The notes beneath the pieces are model-generated. The model was not told the DNA's origin, did no database searches, and was given only the letters and a program-made list of their open reading frames with translations. Positions 23,395 through 34,450 of a stretch of DNA of 64,000 nt are shown here, piece after piece; positions within the stretch are counted from its first letter, which is position 1; every line of letters begins with the position of its first letter. The position numbers were made by a program, and so were the translations under genes. Source of the stretch: Heterohyrax brucei (lineage: Eukaryota > Chordata > Mammalia > Hyracoidea > Procaviidae); the NCBI GenBank assembly GCA_028571685.1, contig CM053166.1, forward strand, positions 57,622,111 to 57,686,110. Reading direction: 5' to 3'.

Positions 23395-23645
23395 AGTAAC
23401 GCATATCGTGTATGTACTTTATGGTTTAATATATAGAGATGAGGCTGTCCTACTGGTTTCTTGACAGAGGAGAAAGGAAAGTGTAGAGAGGGACAAATGT
23501 TGGTTGAGTGGATACTGGAAGTAAACAGTGAAAAAGAAGAGTGTGCTGTCATGGTAAGGAGAGCAGAGAGTTGCAGAGAGGCAAGCGCTTGGGGTTTTAT
23601 ACGGCAAATTGACTTGGATTGCAATAAGCTTTCACTTAATCACAA
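23395..23645 (+). mobile_element. L1 3' end, 5'-truncated
   Basis: Only 3' UTR is present, ending TTTCACTTAATCACAAC. Nearly parallel to the nested piece at 4925-5152. The open frame across it reads UTR sequence and is not a gene. Confidence 0.82.
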
Positions 23646-24394
23646 CATTTTAGAAAAACAGTTATACATTGGCTTTTATGATGTTGCTGTTAACATTTCT
23701 GAAATTCATTTACATGTGGGGTTTGATTTCTCCATGAAATTTTTTCTGGTAGACTTTAGTAAAGAAACACGTAATGTTTTCATGTATACTTACAGGTTGG
23801 ATTCCCAAGTATTTGTCCAACTGAGTGCGTAAGCAGAGAAGGAAGATAGGGAGAAATAAAAATACAATCAATTTGACCCAAAAGGAGAGAAATAGATAAA
23901 TGTTAGAACAACACGCTCATTCAACTCATTGTGCAGGTTTTAAGCAGCTGTCTGCTCAGCTGCTGAAGTCTGGATCAAAGCTCAAAGGGGAAGCTCTACC
24001 TGCACATTTCTAGTTTTAAAAAAATGTTCAAGTATTTGAGTATTTTCATAAGTTAAAAATCCAGTGATGAACTTTAATAAAACATATATGCAAGATACAA
24101 GAAATTCAGTTCAGATGTAAATGCCATCAGTGTTTACATTAGTTTTTAAAACCTCAGCCCTGGGACACTTGTAGAGCCCGACTCCTTGTACTGACTCTAG
24201 CAACAATCTCCAGGCTAAGCGTGAGTCACAACTTGTGACCATGCAGACAGCATCTGTGAGGTGGGGACTTCTCACTTGGGCTCCTGTGTGCTTGGGCTGA
24301 GTGGAAAATTGAGTATATAAGGAGAAATCAAATGTGGAAATGAGGTTCTCCTAATTTCATTCAGAAATTTCTGGACTAGAATATATTTTAAAGT
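23646..24394. other. Anonymous DNA
   Basis: AT-rich, with no recognised gene or repeat. An open frame runs in from the preceding L1 UTR (to 23832) but shows no domain. Confidence 0.5.
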
Positions 24395-25850
24395 TTTAAA
24401 CAAATGAAGAGATGAGACAGTTTGAATTTCCACAATGATAAAAAAAATGCAATGGCTCCATCAGCAGAATGATGGATAAACAAAGTGTGGTACATACATA
24501 CAAAAGAATATTCTTCATCCCCTAGGAGAAATGAAGTTCTGATATATGATGTGATGTGGATGAACCTCAAAAACATGCTGAGTGAAAGAAGTCACTGAAG
24601 GACAAATACTGCACAATCCCACTTATGTGAAATAAGCAAATGTCCTGAAGGATTTCATTTTAAGAATAAATAAAGAGATGCTCAGGTTTGTTATGTATAA
24701 ATTAACTTAGTTTATTGTAAGCCAGTCATAGCAAGGCAGGCAAGTAAGACCCCAAGACATTCATGTAACAATAGAGAAGCAAAATTAACAATTACAATGT
24801 TAATTCAGATACCAGAGTCCAAATCTTTAGACTTCAGGCTTTTACCTTTAATGACTGGTTTTGAGGAGGAGACTTGACCACCCATACAATTCAAAGGCGT
24901 TCCCCCATAGTTAAGGTTCAAGGTCAGTTGGGGAAGCAATACCTTGGCAGGCTTCTCGGTCCTCAGAGAGTCAGAGAGACCATTTGCTTCTGTCTTCTCC
25001 GCAAATGAGCAGAAATCCACGGGTTTATATATCCTGTGTGCTGTTATGCTCAACTATAATCGGATGCTTTACAACCAGTTAAGAGATTGTTGTATGACAT
25101 ATGTAAGTTTTGCTAATTTGTACTGTGATTTATTGCCAATTAGGGAATTGGTGCGTGGACTATTTGTATTCTTGTATACTACATGTTTCAAGGCTAAGTT
25201 AATTAATGAAAAATTATGGAAATTGTTTTGTTCGTGACATACTAACATTTTGTTAATTTGTAGAGATTTGATAAATGTTACATTCCATTATCACAGGTAC
25301 ACAGCCTATTTCAGAAAGTTATTTATGACTCACTTCAATGTTAGAACAATTTTGTAACAACTTACGGTTAGTGGTTAAAGAGCATTATAGAAATATCTGT
25401 TTATTTCCAATTCTAAGTTTAGAAATTTTCTGTTTAGAACTTCACATTGTGATTTATACATAGATGTGTAAAAGCACTCAAAAATATTCTTACAGTATGA
25501 AAAACATAGAAGCATATATAATATGATTTATACATATGTATTTTAAAAACATTATAGAATCAGATCTGATTTGACAGCATACAAAAAACTCACATAAGAG
25601 CAACTAGATAAAGACCAAAGTATATTAGTGGTTACCAGGAGTGGGCAGGAGGAGGAAAACAGGAGTCACTGCTTAGAGAGCACTGAGTTTCTTCTGTTAA
25701 TTATGGTGGAATAATTTGGAAAAGGATGGTGGTAATGGCTGTATAACATAATAAACATAATCAGTGTCACTGAATTATACATGTAAAAATGTTGAATTGG
25801 TAAATGTTTTGTTATATATATGGCTTTTAACCACAGTTACAAAAACAGGA
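24395..25850 (+). mobile_element. Old L1 3' end split by an unidentified insert
   Basis: The L1 ORF2 C-terminal end and early 3' UTR lie at 24395-24640 (GGATAAACAAAGTGTGGTAC, AAATACTGCACAATCCCACT). It resumes at about 25560-25850 (GTGGTTACCAGGAGTGGGCA, then CACTGAATTATACATG). The same two parts are contiguous in the L1 at 46735-47110, so about 920 bp were inserted between them. Confidence 0.75.
24641..25559 (-). mobile_element. LTR-like insert of unknown family (tentative)
   Basis: Foreign sequence inside the old L1. On the minus strand it ends with an ACAATAAACTAAG signal near 24710, and its other half is AT-rich, a layout seen in some LTRs. I cannot name a family. No clear terminal TG/CA pair or target duplication was fixed. 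Confidence 0.35.
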
Positions 25851-26500
25851 TAGTAGACTTAGAGGGGCTTCCAGTGTGGCTGGGAAAGTATAACTCCTTG
25901 ACCTGGGGAGTTAAGAAGGTGTGGTCTTATTTATAATAAGTCACTCATCTATCCAGTTGTTTTGTGTGATTCTCTTGTGGTTTGCTTTATAATAAAAATA
26001 CATGTAAGTGGGGCATCCAGGGTGAACTGTAGCAGGGTGAGTCATTCAGGACTTCCAGGTTGACGTGGCCAGCTGCTCAGAGAGAGAGCTGATGTGAGAA
26101 CTGGCAAGCCCCCAGAGGCCACCTAAGGGCCAAGAATTGCCCAGTTACATGTGGGCAAGTGGTAACTGAATTTTACCAAGAGTTTGGCCCAAGACAGAGT
26201 TTTGAATTCCTGGCAGAAATGGATAGGAAAGGGCTAGGAAGTTGTTTTGAGCAAACCACACTTCAGCTCCTGGAGTGATGTTTTTCTCTGGGCGGCATAG
26301 CTCAGACCAGCCAATTGCCAGCAATCATGTGAACTTGCGCCTTCAATACCATGTTGTTTGAGGGCTGTGCACTAGGTCTAGATGCACCATTTAATTGCAG
26401 AGAAACACTGTGGCAACCTTATCAGCAATGTGCAATATGCCTAAAGCTATATCCAAAGCTGCAGCCTGCCTTCTTTCTACTCAGAAATCAAGAGATGAGA
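25851..26500. other. Anonymous DNA
   Basis: No gene or repeat recognised. Moderate GC content between 26030 and 26480, with no open frame of note. Confidence 0.5.
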
Positions 26501-26635
26501 AACACATTACATAAATGATGGCAAAAAGCCCAGAGGTAAGTCCCCAGGGGAAGGCAGTGTAAAATGAGAGCAAAAGAAGTTGTATGTTCTACCTAAGATA
26601 GTATTTAACAACAACGAAATACCACCCAATGCTTA

Positions 26636-26804
26636 TTTAAAAGAAAAAACAAAAAACTGCTACTGTCGAGTCAGTTCCGACCTCATAGAGAACCTGTAGG
26701 ATGGAGTACAACTGCCCCATAGAGTTTCCAAGGAGCACCTGGTGGATTTGAACTGCCAATCTTTTGATTAGCAGCTACAGCACTTTACCGCTACATCAAG
26801 ATTT
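26636..26804 (-). repeat. AfroSINE
   Basis: Antisense, flanked by the perfect duplication CCCAATGCTTA at 26625-26635 and 26805-26815. Tail end ACTGTCGAGTCAGTTCCGAC. Confidence 0.94.
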
Positions 26805-27056
26805 CCCAATGCTTACCAGAATGTTAAAAAATTTTTTTAAAGTACCAAATTGTTGGTGAGTATACAGAGCAATAAGAACTCTCATTCATTGCTGGTGGGA
26901 ATGAAAAAATCATGTAGCCACATTGCAAGACAGTTTGGGAGTGTCTCATAATGCTAAACATAGCCTTACCATACAATCCAGCAATCATGTTTCTAGGTAC
27001 TTGCCCAAGTGATTTGAAAGTAATGTCCATGTAAAAACCTGTGTGCAAAGGTTTAT

Positions 27057-27267
27057 GTTATTATTGCTAGTTGCTGTCCAGTAGATTTTGACTTATGGTA
27101 ACCCCAAGTGTTACAGAATAGAACTGCTCCATGGGGATTTCCTAGCTATAATCTTCACAGAAGCAGTTTGCCAGGCCTCTCTTCCATGGAAACATGGGTT
27201 GGATTAGAACTGCCAACCTTTAGATTCACAGTCGAGAGCAAACTTTTTGTGCCACCTAGGGACCTCT
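27057..27267 (-). repeat. AfroSINE, long-body variant
   Basis: Antisense, flanked by the perfect duplication GCAAAGGTTTAT at 27045-27056 and 27268-27279. Body includes CTATAATCTTCACAGAAGCA. Head ends GTGCCACCTAGGGACCTCT. Confidence 0.94.
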
Positions 27268-27690
27268 GCAAAGGTTTATAGCAACTTTTAGCTGCTTTAT
27301 ATTTCAGAATTACCCAAAACTGGAAGCAACAGAGAGATCTTTTAATAGGTTGATGGATAAACAAACTACGGTACATCCGTATAATGGAATACTATTCAGT
27401 GATAAACAAGGATGTGCTATTAAGCCATGCAAAAGCATGAATTAACCTTAAATGCATATTGCTAAGTGAAAGAGGCCAGTCTGAAAAGGCTACATACGTA
27501 TGGTTCCATTTTATATGACTTCTATAAAAGACAAAACCGCAGAGACGGTAAACAGACCAGTGGTTGCCAGTGATCTGGAATGGGAGAAGGTTGAATACGT
27601 GAAGCACAAGGAAATTTTAGGGTAGTAAAACTATTCTTTATGACGTGATAGTAAGCATATGAAACTATACATTTGCCAAAACTCATAGAG

Positions 27691-28559
27691 CTTTATAGCA
27701 CAAGGAGTGAACCATAATGTATGCAATTTTTTCCAAAGTCACTTGGGGAGTTGAGCAATCCCGGCATGGAATGCAGACTGTGACAAAGGAATCTAACTGT
27801 GTTACAAATACAAGAAATAACTTCACTGAAGAGGATGGGGAGAAAAGGTGCTGTCTTAATCTTCAGCAGTGAGTGGATACTGAAAGACCAAATGCAAAAG
27901 GAAGTATATGTATGCACTATACTGTAGCTGGTAAAAGTATAAGTTAGCCATTCTGGTACTGCTATACATACATATTGGAATTTAACAATTAAGTAAGTGA
28001 ATGGCAGGTGACGTGGGCCAGGTTTCTCACTGTTAAAGTGGGAGGTCACAGACAAGCAAAGAAAGAAGGCTAGAATGATCCATTTGGTATTGGATTAGAG
28101 CTAGAGACATCAGTATGGACACATGCTCAGTTTAGCATAGACAAAGACAGGTACACATGCACTTGTTCCATCAGCTGATGGGGCCTAGAAGTAATGAGTA
28201 ATGAATGGCATGTCAGTGCCAAATAGCACATTTAGTGACTCGATCTTGGTTTCCAATGCCATTTTCTAATTACAAAGGAGCCCTGTCTCCTTGGAGAAAT
28301 GGCTGATTTCAGAGTTGGGGCAAGAAATATTTAAGGTCAGCCTGGAGAATCTTGCAGTTCCAGAAGGTAAGGAAGAGTTAAGATATATACACACACATAA
28401 AATGATGGGATATGCCAAAAGGACACAAAAGCCAACTGAAAGAGTTCTCAATGGCCAAAGCTGGAGCAATTTGAGTGAAAAAATAAAATAGTACTGAGCT
28501 ATAACCCAAAGTATAAAATAAACATCTATGCAACCTTACCGATATAAATAAATAATTAA
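27691..28559. other. Anonymous DNA
   Basis: No gene recognised. Small open frames on both strands have no domain or codon bias worth reporting. Confidence 0.5.
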
Positions 28560-29060
28560 GCACAGCACCAAATGGGGAAAAGAGACAAATCTGTGCAGCA
28601 GAATTCCAGGCAATTTATGTAGATATATTGCTTTCAGAGAGGTACAGTGTAAGTCCCACCACTCCTCAAGTGTGAGCTGTGCATAGGGACTTCTTTCCAA
28701 AGGGCACAGTATGAGAAGGAGGGGGCAAAAGTCACTTTACAGTGGAGAAACCTAGCAAACTCTACCTCAGCCAGGTGATCCGAGTTAACACATGTTGATA
28801 GCATGTTTCCTTGTTACAGTGTAATAAGAATGGCACTGTGTGGTCTTCCCCCACAAAACCCACAACCCCAGTCTAACCATGAGAAAAACATTAGAAAAAA
28901 ATCCCATTTGAGGAATGTTCTGCAAAATAGCTGACCAATGCACCTCAGAACTCAAGGTCATCAAAAACAAAGGAAGTCTAAGAAAGTCATAGCCAGGAGA
29001 TACACAAGGAGACTTAATGACTAAATGTAATATGGTATCCTGGATGAAATACCAGCCAGC
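28560..29060 (+). repeat. Old eutherian interspersed repeat, LINE-like (tentative)
   Basis: Resembles, from memory, a widespread old mammalian repeat containing AACTCAAGGTCATCAAAAAC and ACTAAATGTAATATGGTATC. Probably an ancient L1-type 3' UTR, but the family is not fixed. Confidence 0.4.
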
Positions 29061-29244
29061 AACTTACTTGATAACATATCTTTTATTGGCTACCTTCTCT
29101 TCTTTGCCATACTTCCCTGTTGTTTTATAAGTGCTTTTTCACCTTCCAGACAAATTACTTATGCAAATCCTTGCCTCAGGGTCAGCTTCTAGAACACACA
29201 AATTAAAATGGCTTTCAAGTTCATTTTGGTCAGGAAAAAGCTAG

Positions 29245-29420
29245 GCTGAGAGGTGAAGTGACACGCCCAAGCTTCTACAACTGCTTAGTGATACAGCTTG
29301 GCCAGCGATATACAGCGTAAGCATTCAAGAACTATTGGGTAAATAATTAATGAATGAAAAGTATAAAACCCATGTTTTCCTGCCTGCTAGTTTGGTGCTG
29401 TTTCCACTAAACAATTTACC
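29245..29420 (-). repeat. Probable MIR SINE
   Basis: Antisense MIR-like layout: AGGTGAAGTGACACGCCCAAG, then after an unrelated stretch GCTAGTTTGGTGCTGTTTCC. Ancient, diverged. Confidence 0.5.
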
Positions 29421-29676
29421 CTTAGTTGTTAAAAATCCCACAACAGATTGGATGAACCCCCTAAACTATTGCCCTGAGACAATCTTTAAATTTTAAACCA
29501 AAATTATCCCCTGAAGCCTTGTTTAAACAAAACAATAAACCAAAAAAAATACTAAACCTGTTGCCATCAAGTGAATTCTGACTCATAGTGACCCTACAGG
29601 ACAGAGCAGGACTGCCCCCAAAGAGTTTCCAAGGAGTAGCTGGTGGATTCAAATTGTTGACTTTTCAGTTAGCAAC

Positions 29677-30352
29677 TATCACGGATTGAAATATGTCCCC
29701 CCAAGATATGTATATCAACGTGGCTAGTCCATGCTACCCACTACTGTGTGATTGTCCACCAGTTTTTCATCTGATGTGATTTTCCTATGTGTTGTAAATC
29801 CTGTTTGTATGGTGTTAATGAGATGGGATTAGTGGCAGTTATGTTAATGAGGTAGGACTCAAACTACAAGATTAGATTATGTTTTAAGACAATCTGTCTT
29901 GAGATACAAAAGAAAGAAGCAAGCAGAGAGATATGGAAACATCATACAACCAAGAAACAAGAGCCAGAATAGAGTGTCCTTTGGACCTGAGTCCCTGTGC
30001 TGAGAATCTCCTCTGCCGGGGGAAGACTGATGACAAAGAGCTTCCTCCAGGGCCAAGAGTGAAAGCCTTCCCCTAGAAATGATGCCCTGAATTCGGACTT
30101 ATAGCCTCCTAGATTGTCGGAGAATCAGTTCTTTGTTAAAGCCATTCACTTGTGGTATTTTGGTTATAGCAATACTAGATAACTAAGAGGAAACCCTTGG
30201 GTTAAGTGTTACATCTGCTAACTACAAGGTCAGCAGTTCAAATCCACCAAGCACTCCTTCGAAACTCTATGGGGTGGTTTTCCTCTGACCTCTAGGGTCG
30301 CTATGAGTCACAGCTAACTCGAAGGCAGTGCATTTTTTTGATAACTAAGACA
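29677..30352 (+). mobile_element. Solo LTR, ERVL-MaLR type, with nested SINE
   Basis: Sense LTR from TATCACGGATTG to ACTAAGACA, whole in outline once the SINE at 30189-30339 is set aside. Target duplication GCAAC/GCAGC (4 of 5). Middle-aged fossil. Confidence 0.87.
30189..30339 (+). repeat. AfroSINE nested in LTR
   Basis: Sense copy, flanked by the perfect duplication GATAACTAAGA at 30178-30188 and 30340-30350. It sits inside the last bases of the LTR. Tail AACTCGAAGGCAGTGCATTT. Confidence 0.94.
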
Positions 30353-30464
30353 GCAGCCAAATATGTAACCACTGTGTCACCTGGGCCTCAAACCAAACAG
30401 TAGTTTATAGTTTCATTAGTAAAGAATATCTGCCTTGAGCACTGTGCCCTTCTAAGAAACATTT

Positions 30465-30640
30465 ATATGGGATCACAGTAGCATAGTGGTTAAGTGTTGC
30501 CGCTGCTAATCAAAAGGTCAGCAGTCCAAGTCTACCAGGTGTTCCTTAAAGACTCTATGGGGCAGTTCTACTCTGTCCTATAGGGTCGCTATGAGTCAGA
30601 ATGGACTGGACAGCAGTGGTTCATTTTTAAAAAAATGTGG
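30465..30640 (+). repeat. AfroSINE
   Basis: Sense copy with box-A-like TAGCATAGTGGTTAAG, box-B-like AGTCCAAGTC and GGGTCGCTATGAGTCAGAAT before a CAGCAGTGG tail. Near full length. Confidence 0.92.
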
Positions 30641-30709
30641 GAACTAATTGACAACAGCAACTTGAAAGATTAGATACTAACCTTGGGGGGCAATGAGTTT
30701 ATGTTAATT

Positions 30710-31080
30710 GTTGTTGTTAGCTGCTGTCGAGTCAGTTACGACTCACAGTGATCCCATGAACAACAGAACAAAACACTGCCTGGTCTTGCACCATGTCCAC
30801 AATTGTTTTTATGCTTAAGCCCATTGTTGCAGCCACTGTGTCGATCCATCTCATCAAGGGTCTCCTTCTTTTTTGCTGGCCCTCCACTCTACCAAGCATG
30901 ATACCCTTCTCCAGGGACAGATCTTTCCTGACAACATGTTCAAAGTATGTAAGATGCAGTCTTGCCATCTTTGCTTCCAAGGAGAACTCTGGTTGTACTT
31001 CTTCCGGAACAAATCTATTTGTTCTTTTGGTGTTCCATGGTAAATTCAACATTCTTCTCCAGCACCACAATTCAAAGGCC
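30710..31080 (-). mobile_element. RTE LINE 3' end, 5'-truncated
   Basis: Antisense RTE 3' end of 371 bp, flanked by the perfect duplication TTATGTTAATT at 30699-30709 and 31081-31091. The minus strand encodes the last part of the RTE protein (LWCWRRML-type block near 31065, then PWNTKRTNRFVPEEV) in one open frame (30732-31070). Because the insertion ends within that frame the protein is only a stub. The TTGTTGTTAG repeat marks the RNA 3' end. The surrounding DNA at 30641-30709 and 31092-31230 looks like an old L1 3' UTR. Confidence 0.93.
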
Positions 31081-31091
31081 TTATGTTAATT

Positions 31092-31538
31092 AGGGAGGAA
31101 CAACTTAGAAAAAGAGGGTGAGAATGGTTGTACAACTCAAAGAATATGATAAATGGCACACAACTGTACATGTAGAAATTGTTGAACTGATGTATATTCT
31201 GCTGTGCATATGCTCAACAACAGCACAAAATTAGGATGAATACAGAGATGGAGGGGGTAACTGTCAGACATTAGATATGGAATTGATTTCTTATGGGAGA
31301 CTGGGCCCTTTCAAGAGGTCAAGGATAATCTGGGCATGTTGGAAACTTAGGGGGGAAGGTCAGACCTGAAGGGACATGTGTAGGTCATCAAACTGAATGG
31401 GCACAAGCAGGAGGAGGCTAAGGTGGAAACAGACTGAGGCATCAGTCTGAGTCTTCCAATCCAAGCAAGAAATTGGTATCTGGGAGACAATGGAGTCATA
31501 ATGTTGGCGAAGAAGCAAAATAGCAGAAAATCCAAAGT
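31092..31538. other. Anonymous DNA with old L1-like tail
   Basis: 31140-31200 resembles an old L1 3' end (ACACAACTGTACATGTAGAA). 31230-31538 is unassigned. Confidence 0.45.
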
Positions 31539-32096
31539 GTGATGGATTAATGTTATGGAATCCTAACCCCTATACTCTGTTTGGAAATAAAGTTTTCTGT
31601 TATGCTAATTAGATCATACCAGAGTAGGGTGAGTTCTCAATCTAATCACTTCTGAGTTTTTAAAAAAAACAGACTTGACACAGGCATACATACATGGGGG
31701 AATCAAATGTCATGTGAGGATCATCTACAAACTAAAGAGCAAAAGGATACCTATGACTAACTGTTTTTGTTGTCAGGTGCCATTAGTGACCCCATGTGAC
31801 AGAGAAGAATTGCACCATAGGGTTTTCTAGGCTGTAATCTTTACAGAAACAGATCCACCAGGTCTGTCTTCTGCAGGGTGGCTGGGTGGATTCAAATTGC
31901 CAGTCTTCTGGTTAGCAACCAAGTGCTTAACCATTGTACTACCAGGGCTCCTTTGGGACTATCTACAAAGAAGGAATTGATATGACCAAGACCTTGATCT
32001 GAACTTTTTGCCTCCAGAACGATGAGAGAATGAATGTCTTTTCCTTTAAGCCATCCATTTGTATTTGTGTTCCAGTAGCACTAGGTAACTAAGACA
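31539..32096 (+). mobile_element. MLT1-like LTR fossil with nested SINE
   Basis: Sense LTR-like sequence from TGTGATGGATTAATG to GGTAACTAAGACA, with the AfroSINE at 31757-31953 inside. Older looking than the TGTCATGG LTRs elsewhere in the window. Confidence 0.65.
31757..31953 (-). repeat. AfroSINE, long-body variant
   Basis: Antisense. Tail TTGTTGTCAGGTGCCATTAG, body GGCTGTAATCTTTACAGAAA, head GTACTACCAGGGCTCC. Same variant as 27057-27267. Confidence 0.88.
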
Positions 32097-32362
32097 GTAA
32101 GCATCCAAGACAGCCTTTGACAAAGTGCTCTGGTTTGTTATCTCATGCAAAAGGACATTGTTGAAATGCCTCTACCTGTATTCCTCAGGATGACCTCTCT
32201 TTTCTTAAAGTAACAGTATTCATACTGTGCTGCAAACAATCCTGAAGTTATGACTGAGACTTAACAGATTATGACACAGATTGCTAGTTGCCCACCTCTT
32301 GTTCATTCTCCCTTCATTACTCACAGAAACCCTATATTACTGGGAGTGGAAATGTGCCCAAC

Positions 32363-32788
32363 TGTCGCTGCCTAACTATCCGCCCGCGGAAAGAAGACAG
32401 GACACACAGATATGAGCCACCTTGCAAGTTGCTTGCTTTATTTTTCTTCTGCTTTCTTCTTCTTCTTCTTATTCTACTACCTATTCTACTTCCTATGTTC
32501 TTCTTTGTACAACTACTACAATGTCCCTCACCCATTATATAGTCCAATCCCACCAATCATAAGGCACAGCTGATTCATGTGTAGTGCATGAGCAGAACAC
32601 AGCATTGCAAAGAGAAGCTGAGTGGCTATGGGCTCTAGAGGCCAGCAATCAGAAAGCTGATCATGAGCCGTTCACGCGCCAGCAAGGAATTGCGTCAGCA
32701 GGCTAATCATCAGACCGGAAGTGTCTCGGGGAGGAGCTCCTGATAGCAAACGCCATCTTTATGGCGCAGTTTCTTTTCGCCCCCGACA
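32363..32788 (-). mobile_element. Solo LTR, ERV2/ERVK-type
   Basis: Antisense LTR of 426 bp that looks whole: sense TGTCGGGGGCG at the right end and GCAGCGACA at the left. Perfect 6 bp duplication CCCAAC at 32357-32362 and 32789-32794; 6 bp is usual for ERV2/ERVK. Polyadenylation signal AATAAA (minus strand) near 32440, and a TCT-rich tract at about 32445-32475. The intact duplication and high CpG content suggest it is one of the younger fossils here. Confidence 0.85.
32751..32766. promoter_or_regulatory. YY1-like palindrome in LTR U3
   Basis: CGCCATCTTTATGGCG holds two opposed CCAT cores. YY1 binds CCATNTT-type sites, and many ERV2 LTRs carry such sites near the U3 start. Binding is inferred. 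Confidence 0.5.
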
Positions 32789-32819
32789 CCCAACTTTAAA
32801 ACAATACTTTTCCTACTTT

Positions 32820-33213
32820 CCCTGCAGATATTTGTGGCCAGTAAAATGAAAGCAAAGTCATTGCATAAGGCTTCTGGGGAAGTATTATAAAGGGAACAGA
32901 CTAATGTGAGAGATTTAACCCTTTGCCCTTGCTCCTTCCTACTGTCTACTGCTTAAAATGTGTATGTAGTGGCTGGACTGGCAGCAACCTTCATGGACTA
33001 TGAAGCAACCTTGATAATGAGAGGCTTACGCTAAACACAGTGGAACAGAAAGAAGAAGCTTGGGTCCTAAGTGTTTGTAGAGCGGTCATACCAGCCCTGG
33101 ATGCCTACCCTTGAACTTCTTTTTCAGGAGAAAAAAATAAACTCCTATCTTGTTTAAGCCATTGTAATTTGGGTTTTTGTTGCATGCTGTGAAACCTAAT
33201 CCTAACTGATACA
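32820..33213 (+). mobile_element. MLT1-like LTR fossil (tentative)
   Basis: The 3' part is characteristic: AAATAAACTCCTATCTTG, TAAGCCATTGTAATTTGG and the end CCTAATCCTAACTGATACA. The 5' part is diverged and may be interrupted by the ERV2 LTR just upstream. Old fossil. Confidence 0.6.
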
Positions 33214-33324
33214 TTGGCCAAGGATCATAAAGGAAAGATAATGCTAGTGGGAAACATTAAACTTTACGTATGAACTATCCTAAAGAAAAATACTAAAAAT
33301 GTTGTGTTTCCTAAAGTACTGCCA

Positions 33325-33342
33325 GCCAAGCCAAGTGCCGTA
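33325..33342 (-). repeat. Micro-insert of AfroSINE tail (about 18 bp)
   Basis: GCCAAGCCAAGTGCCGTA in otherwise anonymous DNA (33214-33639). Possible 4 bp duplication GCCA. No empty site is available for comparison, so boundaries are soft. Confidence 0.6.
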
Positions 33343-33664
33343 GGCCATTTAAATCTGAAATCATTACCTGAAGTGTACTGAAAACAGAAACTTTAGGTCA
33401 GCCAATGATTGTATCTTTCAACAAAGGAAATTTCCATGAGTGTAAATTTGTGGTGCCAGGTTAACTGGAAGCTATACCTTGGCCATACTGTGGAACTGGT
33501 TTGGAAACACCCAGACCATCTTGAAGAACTTGGACTTGATAATGATTTCATCACATGGTGTGCCTAGACTATGCATTGGGAAACATTAAGTGAATAGTTA
33601 TGGTATATGATACGTGCTGGAATCATCCCTTTGGAGATAAAAGCCAATGAAGGGGGGGCGGAAT

Positions 33665-33675
33665 CAAGATGGCGG
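33665..33675 (+). promoter_or_regulatory. YY1-like site at L1-A 5' end
   Basis: CAAGATGGCGG lies 13 bases from the element start, the same place as the YY1 site of human L1, where it directs accurate transcription start. L1-B has CAAGATGGC at 47764-47772. Function here is inferred from the human element. Confidence 0.75.
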
Positions 33676-34084
33676 ACTAAGCACATGTCTCCTTATATCC
33701 CTCTGGAATCCAAGACCTGAATTGATAATCAAACGGAGCCCTCTGGTCACCTAATCAGCCCCAGGACACGGCACAGGGCTGTTACTTTGGTCTTCATACT
33801 ACTGAGCGAAAAACCTCCTCTCTTATGCTGATTCCCGCACCTGGCTAGCCCTGGCTCTCATGGACGGAAGGTAAACGCACCATTTTGACTTTTTTTTCCT
33901 CTGTCTTGGCTGGCAGATGGAACAGGGTCTTCCCTAGCGGCTAGACTTAGACACACTGCTGGGGGGACAGGCAGGTGAAATTCCCATACTTTGAGAGCCA
34001 GGCTTAGGACTCTGTTAATCGAGTCACTTTGAGCCTGTCGTTTTCTATCTGCCTCAGCAGCGTTTGTACGGAGTTTCGCAGTCA

Positions 34085-34450
34085 GTGTGCGGGACACCAT
34101 GTTGGATACGGAGATTCTAGCAGGACCTCATTCTTAGCCTGGGAGCCAGCGCCTGCAAACAGGACAGCGCTTCTCCAACAGAAAAGCAGTAATTTACCTA
34201 GTGCAACCTGCTTTGGGGGTCCTGCAAGAGAATCAGAGGAATCACTACCTCTCGGCACCTTTAGCCCTTCTGTCTGCTGCCTGTGTGGAGGGTGCCATCT
34301 TGGATACGGTGGCTGCAGCTGGACCTAATTCTTAGCTTGAGAGCCAGAGCCTGCCCACACGAGAGCGCTTTTCTATCAGAAAAGCAGTACTGTATGCAGT
34401 GTCGTCTAGGGCTAGGCCCTGTCAGCAGAGGCCAACAGGGCAGTAGCACT
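34085..34450 (+). repeat. Duplicated 5' UTR monomers in L1-A
   Basis: Two imperfect units about 198 bp apart share GTG(C/T)GG, a CCAT(G/C)TTGGATACG core (34097 and 34295), GCTGGACCTAATTCTTAGC-like and GAGCGCTT...AGAAAAGCAGTA stretches. L1-B has the same pair (48151-48570) with a spacing of about 246 bp. The layout recalls the promoter monomers of mouse L1. Confidence 0.8.

Larger units (their letters stand above)
26590..27690 (+). mobile_element. Old L1 ORF2 C-terminal end with two SINE insertions
   Basis: L1 sequence at 26600-26635, 26805-27056 and 27268-27690 reads through the C-terminal ORF2 region (ATTGCTGGTGGGAATG, GGAATACTATTCAGTGATAA) into the 3' UTR start. It is interrupted by AfroSINEs at 26636-26804 and 27057-27267. 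Confidence 0.82.
29545..30388 (-). repeat. AfroSINE split by an LTR
   Basis: Tail and body lie at 29545-29676 (CTGTTGCCATCAAGTGAATT) and the head resumes at 30353-30388 (GCAGCCAAATATGTAACCAC). The LTR at 29677-30352 sits between, with GCAAC and GCAGC as its duplicated target. Confidence 0.88.

Noticed and set aside
23461-23832. 123-codon open frame
   Set aside because: The first half is L1 3' UTR and the rest is anonymous. No conserved motif.
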